A DNA stretch of 29,495 bases. Origin: Prevotella merdae. Its GTDB lineage: Bacteria; Bacteroidota; Bacteroidia; Bacteroidales; Bacteroidaceae. Positions within the stretch are counted from its first letter, which is position 1. Every line of letters starts with the position of its first letter. The translations under genes were made by a program, and so were the position numbers. Location of the stretch: NCBI RefSeq assembly GCF_900290275.1, contig NZ_LT985323.1, forward strand, positions 348,431 through 377,925. Reading direction: 5' to 3'. The notes beneath the pieces are model-generated. The model was not told where the DNA came from and made no database searches. It saw nothing but the letters and a program-made list of their open reading frames with translations. Positions 22,047 to 29,495 of this stretch are shown here, in pieces.

Positions 22047-23261
22047 ATGTACAACATAGTAATATACCTATATTTAATAGGTGTAGCCATAGCCAGTCTG
22101 TTTAACGAAAAGGTTAAAAAGATGTGGCGGGGCGAACGACAGACCATAAAGCTGCTGCGCGAGCAAGTGGACCCTACAGCCAAGTATGTATGGTTTCATG
22201 CTGCATCGCTTGGCGAGTTCGAACAGGGGCGCCCCTTAATGGAGCGCCTTAGAGAACTGCACCCTGAATACAAGATTCTACTTACCTTCTTCTCGCCTTC
22301 GGGCTATGAGGTGCGCAAGGACTATAAGGGTGCCGACATTGTATGCTATCTGCCGCTCGACACAATACGCAACTCGCGACGCTTCTTGCGTACTGTGCGT
22401 CCTGTTATGGCGTTCTTCATCAAGTACGAGTTCTGGTACAACTACTTCCACATCCTTCAGCATCGTGGAGTGCCAGTATATAGCGTGTCGTGCATATTCC
22501 GTAAGAATCAGATATTCTTCCGCTGGTACGGCAAGCAGTATGCCAGGGTGTTACGTTGCGTCACCAAGTTCTTCGTACAGAACAAGGAGAGCCAACAGCT
22601 GTTGCATAGTATTGGCATCGACGCGTCAGAGGTTGTTGGCGACACCCGATTCGACCGTGTATTGCAGATACGCGATGCTGCTAAGCAACTGCCTATTGTT
22701 GAAGCTTTCAGAGGCAACCGCAAGACTTTTGTTGCGGGTTCGTCTTGGGGACCCGACGAGGATATCTTCATACGCTACTTTAACGAGCATCCCGACTGGC
22801 AGCTCATCATTGCGCCTCACGTCATAAGCGAGGAACATTTGCAGCAGATAATGTCTAAGCTCAACCGCAAAACGGTGCGCTATACACAGACATCACCCGA
22901 GGAGGCTGCCAATGCCCAATGTCTTATCATCGATTGCTTCGGCTTGCTGTCGTCTATATACAATTATGGTGACGTAGCTTATGTTGGCGGCGGTTTCGGT
23001 GTTGGCATTCACAACGTGCTTGAGGCTGCGGTATGGAATATGCCAGTATTCTTTGGCCCTAACAACAAACATTTCCAGGAGGCTCATTGGCTATTGCAGT
23101 CGAAAGGCGGCATAGAAATTAGCTCGTACAACGATTTTAAGGCTCAGATGGATGCCTTCGTTGCTTCGCCTGAACTTATAAAAGAACGAGGCATTGTGGC
23201 AGGCCGTGTGGTTGAAAAGCATACTGGTGCTACACAAAAGGTAATAGATGCTTGCTGGTAA
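22047..23261 (+). CDS. waaA: 3-deoxy-D-manno-octulosonic acid (Kdo) transferase
   Basis: The 404-residue inner-membrane-anchored GT-B enzyme adds Kdo to lipid IV-A, the first step of core LPS assembly. One N-terminal TM helix (about 2-18) is followed by WFHAASLGEFEQG (49-61), in which E57 is the conserved base. Then come FFIKYEFWYNYF (about 113-124), VGDTRFDRV, AGSSWGPDED, and the CMP-Kdo-binding GGGFGVGIHNVLEAAVWN. Length is slightly short of the E. coli enzyme (425). It is the second gene of the gltX operon, and a very stable terminator follows. Confidence 0.94.
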   Translation: MYNIVIYLYLIGVAIASLFNEKVKKMWRGERQTIKLLREQVDPTAKYVWFHAASLGEFEQGRPLMERLRELHPEYKILLTFFSPSGYEVRKDYKGADIVCYLPLDTIRNSRRFLRTVRPVMAFFIKYEFWYNYFHILQHRGVPVYSVSCIFRKNQIFFRWYGKQYARVLRCVTKFFVQNKESQQLLHSIGIDASEVVGDTRFDRVLQIRDAAKQLPIVEAFRGNRKTFVAGSSWGPDEDIFIRYFNEHPDWQLIIAPHVISEEHLQQIMSKLNRKTVRYTQTSPEEAANAQCLIIDCFGLLSSIYNYGDVAYVGGGFGVGIHNVLEAAVWNMPVFFGPNNKHFQEAHWLLQSKGGIEISSYNDFKAQMDAFVASPELIKERGIVAGRVVEKHTGATQKVIDACW

Positions 23262-23290
23262 AGCAAGCAGAATCATGAAAGATATAAAAG

Positions 23291-23345
23291 GGGTGTGTCA
23301 AAATAGAAGTTAAAGGAAGTTCTATTTTGACACACCCTCCTTTTT
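23291..23345 (+). terminator. gltX-waaA terminator (GGTGTGTCA family)
   Basis: An 18-bp perfect stem joins 23291-23308 (beginning GGGTGTGTCAAAATAG) to 23320-23337, with an 11-nt loop, and a TTTTT tract begins at 23341. The opposite strand also reads into a short U-run, so it may serve the convergent AraC-type gene as well. Confidence 0.9.
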
Positions 23346-23354
23346 GTTTATAAC

Positions 23355-23436
23355 TGAACTTTCGCAAGTTCAGAAAATTCAGTAGTTAAAGGAGTTAAGA
23401 AGTTCTTGCAAGCAAGCGGCAAAGCCGAGCGAAGCC
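23355..23436. repeat. Small hairpin and GC-rich intergenic motif
   Basis: TGAACTT-TCGC-AAGTTCA (23355-23372) forms a 7-bp hairpin. Further right, GCAAGCGGCAAAGCC and GAGCGAAGCC (about 23409-23436) form a GC-rich, near-repetitive patch containing GGC-AAA-GCC. No ORF fits. I take it as intergenic debris or a transcript end for the minus-strand gene. Confidence 0.3.
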
Positions 23437-23497
23437 AAATGCTTTTAATGCTATAAATCAGGATCGTCGCAAGTTTCATCCATATTTACAGGTATTC

Positions 23498-24637
23498 CTA
23501 TAGTTGTTGTTGCCTAATACGGTCTCTCCACTGACTTGGCGAAAGCCCCGTTCTCTGTTTAAAGATGCGGTATATCTGTGTGTGCGATGAAAATCCGCAC
23601 TCTGTAGATATGGTATCATTGTTATATTCGGGGTTGTTTTTTATTATTCGTATAGCTTCATTAAATCGTATATCGCTTAGCCATGTTCTGAAGTTGGTAT
23701 GCTCCGAAAGATTGAAGTACTCGGTCAGCTCATACTTCTTGCAACCTAAGTTGGCAGCCAACGAGTATATGGTTACATTGCTGTCTTTGTACATTCCGTC
23801 TTCACACCATTTTCTTAGTGCCGTTTCTATCTGCTTCAAGCGCTCTGGTGATATCTGTTCGTGTGGAGCCAGTGGCTTAAGCTCTTCGTCTTTTATATCA
23901 GCGTTGTCTATCTGTTCTGCAAGTTCGTCTTGTTCGTTTAAAATATTGTCGTTAGGCGAGATATAATAGCCCAATGAAACGAAGCTATGAACTAAGAAGA
24001 CGATAATGAGCAACATTAGCGGACCTACATATAATAATAAGGTGTTGAAGAGAATAACAATGGGCAGAAAGGCTGCCGAAATGTATAGCAGGGTTAGACT
24101 GGTCTGCGCATAACGCACGTATGGCATAAGGTCGGTAGCCGACTCCTCTAATAGCTTCTTCTTACGCTTTTGTATCTCATAGCGGATAGAATATATGAAG
24201 TAGGCCATACTTGCCACAAAGAGTGCAAGCATAACGTATAGCAAACTGCCTATACGTAGACTACCATTCTGTATTACTCCGCATACAAAGACTATGGCAA
24301 TGAGCGCATAGGCCGCTGCTCCTCGCAAGCAGTAGCGAAGCACAATGTTTTGTGTGCTCTCCATATTGATGATGGAGAGGGCTATTATAAAAGATACGGG
24401 GGTATAGAACATTATATTGAACACCGCACCTACGTCTGCACCTTGGCCACGAAAGCCCAAAGTCATCTGCAAGAAATAGTGTATAGAGAACAGGAGCATT
24501 GCTCCACAAAGCAACCATCTTGATATCTCGTACCGCTGCTGCTTCCATCTTACTTGCAAACTTGCCATTGCCAGATGCAAAGCCAACATAGCAGTAATGG
24601 TGCAACATACCAGTTGCAATATAAATAATTGTGTCAT
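23498..24637 (-). CDS. Seven-TM membrane protein with a C-terminal AraC-type DNA-binding domain
   Basis: The 379-residue protein has seven predicted TM helices (about 3-25, 40-60, 72-92, 104-124, 128-151, 178-198, 201-223). An acidic linker follows (235-260), then an AraC-type double helix-turn-helix (about 265-375: VTIYSLAANLGCKKYELTEYFN and DTISTECGFSSHTQIYRIFKQ, ending GLSPSQWRD). Such a protein would bind DNA while held in the inner membrane and could sense membrane or periplasmic signals directly. It lies 76 bp downstream of the GH2 gene on the same strand, with an imperfect hairpin between them. A link to galactoside use is plausible but not shown. Confidence 0.88.
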   Translation of the reverse strand: MTQLFILQLVCCTITAMLALHLAMASLQVRWKQQRYEISRWLLCGAMLLFSIHYFLQMTLGFRGQGADVGAVFNIMFYTPVSFIIALSIINMESTQNIVLRYCLRGAAAYALIAIVFVCGVIQNGSLRIGSLLYVMLALFVASMAYFIYSIRYEIQKRKKKLLEESATDLMPYVRYAQTSLTLLYISAAFLPIVILFNTLLLYVGPLMLLIIVFLVHSFVSLGYYISPNDNILNEQDELAEQIDNADIKDEELKPLAPHEQISPERLKQIETALRKWCEDGMYKDSNVTIYSLAANLGCKKYELTEYFNLSEHTNFRTWLSDIRFNEAIRIIKNNPEYNNDTISTECGFSSHTQIYRIFKQRTGLSPSQWRDRIRQQQL

Positions 24638-24650
24638 GATATTTAGTTTT

Positions 24651-24701
24651 AAGAGGGTGTGGCAAAAGAGGAGTTATCCCCTCTCTTTGGCCCACCCTCT
24701 T
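24651..24701 (-). terminator. Imperfect hairpin after the GH2 gene
   Basis: AAGAGGGTG... (24651 onward) pairs imperfectly with ...CACCCTCTT (to 24701). The plus strand reads GGGTGTGGCAAAAGAG, like the terminator family at 3163 and 23291. Neither side has a good U-run, so it may be an attenuator or processing site between lacZ and the regulator gene. Confidence 0.45.
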
Positions 24702-24712
24702 AATTAATTTTC

Positions 24713-28015
<3,303 letters not shown>

Positions 28016-28064
28016 TTAGGTTTTTTTATATGATTTGTTTTAGTTTGAATTGCATTCGGTTTGC

Positions 28065-28085
28065 GCTATCTTCTGCAAAGATAGC
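28065..28085 (-). promoter_or_regulatory. lacZ promoter inside an inverted repeat
   Basis: The minus-strand -7 box TATCTTTG (28076-28083), extended by GCA, overlaps a perfect inverted repeat GCTATCTT (28065-28072), 5 nt, AAGATAGC (28078-28085). No -33 element stands out, consistent with a regulated promoter. The leader would be about 60 nt. Confidence 0.6.
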
Positions 28086-28147
28086 TTAAATATCACACAC
28101 GGGAAAGAAAAAAACTTGATATTTTAGAAAATAATTAAGCAAAAGTG

Positions 28148-28177
28148 TTGGAGTTTAAAATAAAATAACTACCTTTG
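28148..28177 (+). promoter_or_regulatory. tRNA-Tyr promoter
   Basis: TTG (28148-28150), a 19-nt spacer and TACCTTTG (28170-28177). The 23 bases 28168-28190 are identical to those at 29175-29197 before tRNA-Val. Confidence 0.85.
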
Positions 28178-28198
28178 CACTCGCTTTAAAAGAGCAAC

Positions 28199-28280
28199 GG
28201 GTGGTTACCAGAGTGGCCAAATGGGGCAGACTGTAAATCTGCTGGCTATGCCTTCGGTGGTTCGAATCCATCACCACCCA
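28199..28280 (+). tRNA. tRNA-Tyr (GTA anticodon)
   Basis: An 82-nt class II tRNA with a long variable arm. The acceptor stem pairs GGGTGGT (28199-28205) with ACCACCC. The anticodon loop is CTGTAAA, anticodon GTA. The T loop is TTCGAAT, and the discriminator base is A. CCA is not encoded. An intrinsic terminator follows 31 nt later. Confidence 0.97.
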
Positions 28281-28311
28281 CATTTAAGATAATAATGAGA
28301 GAATTTAAAGA

Positions 28312-28342
28312 GGTGTGTCATTAGTGTGGCGCACCTTTTTTT
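28312..28342 (+). terminator. tRNA-Tyr terminator (GGTGTGTCA family)
   Basis: GGTGTGTCA (28312-28320) pairs with TGGCGCACC (28327-28335) through 9 bp with two wobbles and a 6-nt loop. Seven T residues follow. Confidence 0.85.
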
Positions 28343-28374
28343 CGTATTTACATTATACTAATAATTAAAACAAA

Positions 28375-29010
28375 ATGAACAGACTACAGACAATGCTTGC
28401 GGCAGTCGCTATATCGTTTGCCGCATCTCTTACAACAATGGCGCAAGGCGTGTACACCAAGCCTTGCAACGACAAGAAACTTGAGAAGAAGGCCACTAAG
28501 TGGGCTGAGGCTGGCAAATGGCGGAATGGATTTGACGCTGCATCGCCCGATGCTACCGTCAACCTTCCTGAGTTTTACACCCAATACAAGAAGAATCCGC
28601 AGTGGAAGCAACTGTTTGCATGGCTTGCAAAGACCGATCTCTTGGCTTTACCAGCTGGTCAACATCCCATACCTGGCACTACCATGAAGGCTAATGTAGA
28701 AGATGGCGAGAATGGAGACCTTGAGAAAAGAGGCACCGAGAGCCATCGTCAGTATGTCGACTTCCAGTATGTAGTTAAGGGTAGCGAGCGTTTTGGTTTG
28801 CTCGACCACGTTACAAGCAAGCCTAAGGGTCCTTACCGCCCCGACATCATCAACTATACATACGAGGTGGACAAAACCAAGTTTGTTGACTCAGAACCCG
28901 ACAAGTTCTTTATCTTCTTCCCTGGCGACTGGCACATTGCCAAGATTAAGACCGACAAGGAAGACCAAAACATACGAGTTGTTGTGGTGAAGGTTGAATA
29001 CAAGGAATAA
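28375..29010 (+). CDS. Secreted YhcH/YjgK/YiaL (TabA) family protein
   Basis: The 211-residue protein has a signal peptide (1-24, TTMAQ|G) followed by a DUF386-type beta-sandwich. Likely metal ligands are E122 and H124 in GTESHRQYVDFQ, D129, and H187 in FFPGDWHIAKI. Family members (E. coli TabA, YhcH, YiaL) are about 150 residues and cytoplasmic, acting around sugar acids, sialic acid or biofilm control. This one is longer by the signal peptide and a 50-residue helical N-terminal region (NDKKLEKKATKWAEAGKWRNG). No clear promoter lies between it and the tRNA-Tyr terminator. Substrate unknown. Confidence 0.88.
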   Translation: MNRLQTMLAAVAISFAASLTTMAQGVYTKPCNDKKLEKKATKWAEAGKWRNGFDAASPDATVNLPEFYTQYKKNPQWKQLFAWLAKTDLLALPAGQHPIPGTTMKANVEDGENGDLEKRGTESHRQYVDFQYVVKGSERFGLLDHVTSKPKGPYRPDIINYTYEVDKTKFVDSEPDKFFIFFPGDWHIAKIKTDKEDQNIRVVVVKVEYKE

Positions 29011-29028
29011 TAATCTTCAACATATAAT

Positions 29029-29059
29029 GAGGGGGTGTCAAAATAGGCCCCCTCTTTTT
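29029..29059 (+). terminator. Terminator of the YhcH-type gene
   Basis: GAGGGGG (29029-29035) pairs with CCCCCTC (29048-29054); the loop includes TGTCAAAATAG, the same string as in the waaA terminator arm. TTTTT follows. Confidence 0.8.
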
Positions 29060-29118
29060 CGCCCCAAAACCTCATACAAGAGGGGATAAATAGCCTAAAA
29101 AGCAAGGAAAACCATATT

Positions 29119-29184
29119 TTTTGAAGTTTTTTTGAAAAAAGTCTTCAAAACATTTGGTGGTTACAAATAAATCCACTACCTTTG
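29119..29184 (+). promoter_or_regulatory. tRNA-Val promoter with an AT-rich upstream inverted repeat
   Basis: TTTG (29153-29156), a 20-nt spacer and TACCTTTG (29177-29184) form a near-perfect promoter. Directly upstream TTTTGAAG (29119-29126) and CTTCAAAA (29143-29150) flank A/T tracts, resembling an UP element or a bend. Confidence 0.8.
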
Positions 29185-29238
29185 CACTCGCTTTAAAGAA
29201 CTAAGCAATATTACAAAAGCAATACCGATAAGGTTATC

Positions 29239-29313
29239 GGGCGTTTAGCTCAGCTGGTTTAGAGCATCTGCCTTACAAGCAGAGGGTCGGCGGTTCGAAT
29301 CCGTCAACGCCCA
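29239..29313 (+). tRNA. tRNA-Val (TAC anticodon)
   Basis: A 75-nt tRNA. GGGCGTT (29239-29245) pairs with AACGCCC. The D arm is AGCTCAGCTGGTTTAGAGC, the anticodon loop is CTTACAA (anticodon TAC), the T loop is TTCGAAT and the discriminator is A. CCA is not encoded. Confidence 0.97.
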
Positions 29314-29320
29314 CACAATG

Positions 29321-29355
29321 AGCGGACAAGTCATACAGACTTGTCCGCTTTTTTA
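29321..29355 (+). terminator. tRNA-Val terminator
   Basis: AGCGGACAAGTC (29321-29332) pairs perfectly with GACTTGTCCGCT (29338-29349) around a 5-nt loop, followed by six T. Confidence 0.9.
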
Positions 29356-29392
29356 TTGTGCTGAATTGACAAGGCCTTGTATTATGGGATCA

Positions 29393-29440
29393 AATAATAT
29401 TGTTGTGTTTTTAACAATCCAATATTATTGTTTATCTTTG
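29393..29440 (+). promoter_or_regulatory. Promoter and adjoining inverted repeat of the last gene
   Basis: The -7 box TATCTTTG (29433-29440) lies 4 bp before the ATG. Upstream, AATAATATTG (29393-29402) and CAATATTATT (29420-29429) are a perfect 10-bp inverted repeat, with ATTGTT/AACAAT nested inside. The leader would be absent or extremely short, so translation may be leaderless or begin at a later codon beyond the window. Confidence 0.5.
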
Positions 29441-29444
29441 CGTC

Positions 29445-29495
29445 ATGAATAGAACTCAGCCCATAGATTACAAGTCCGTATTGTCCTTGTTTCTT
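29445..29495 (+). CDS. Start of an unidentified gene, cut by the window end
   Basis: Seventeen codons are visible (MNRTQPIDYKSVLSLFL). They turn hydrophobic at the end, as the first helix of a membrane transporter might, but this is too short to identify. The ATG is only a few bases past the -7 box, so the true start may be further downstream. Confidence 0.4.
   Translation, partial: MNRTQPIDYKSVLSLFL

Overview
The window is chromosomal DNA of a Bacteroidales bacterium, most likely Prevotella-like (Prevotellaceae). The evidence is the promoter type (a -7 box TAnnTTTG with a -33 TTG about 19-21 bp upstream, in front of many genes), the lack of Shine-Dalgarno sequences, and the gene families: a hybrid two-component system, a 7TM-HD protein next to gltX and waaA, secreted GH27 and GH2 glycosidases, and OmpP1/FadL. 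The tRNA genes do not encode CCA.

Layout. 1-1.3 kb: an IS110-family transposase (minus strand) with a structured non-coding leader that is a candidate bridge RNA. 1.7-4.8 kb: gdhA (glutamate dehydrogenase), an RlpA-like double-psi barrel protein and a glycine-zipper lipoprotein. 4.9-8.7 kb: a secreted GH27 alpha-galactosidase divergent from cutC, an outer-membrane barrel protein and a cupin-AraC regulator. 9.0-11.7 kb: asd, converging on a gpx-trxB thiol-peroxide operon. 11.9-16.1 kb: an acidic lipoprotein, a decayed REC/HisKA mosaic pseudogene and a complete hybrid two-component sensor-regulator with a periplasmic sugar-binding-type sensor. 16.3-16.5 kb: an unannotated transcription unit with promoter and terminator but no credible ORF, containing a 59-nt stretch without cytosine. 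16.6-23.3 kb: OmpP1/FadL porin and the 7TM-HD phosphohydrolase (minus strand), then gltX-waaA (plus strand). 23.5-28.0 kb: a seven-TM AraC-type regulator downstream of a large secreted GH2 beta-galactosidase. 28.2-29.5 kb: tRNA-Tyr, a secreted YhcH/TabA-type protein, tRNA-Val and the first codons of another gene.

How it works together. Most of the window is housekeeping: nitrogen assimilation (gdhA), the lysine/threonine/methionine branch (asd), translation (gltX, tRNAs), Kdo transfer to lipid A (waaA) and peroxide defence (gpx-trxB). Around this sit cell-envelope and carbohydrate functions. The two glycosidases and the sensor-regulator suggest glycan use, but no susC/susD pair is present, so no complete polysaccharide utilisation locus is visible. 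The most unusual material is non-coding: the IS110 leader, the 16.3 kb RNA, a family of GGTGTGTCA-type terminator hairpins, identical initiation modules on the two tRNA genes, and several inverted repeats on or next to promoters.
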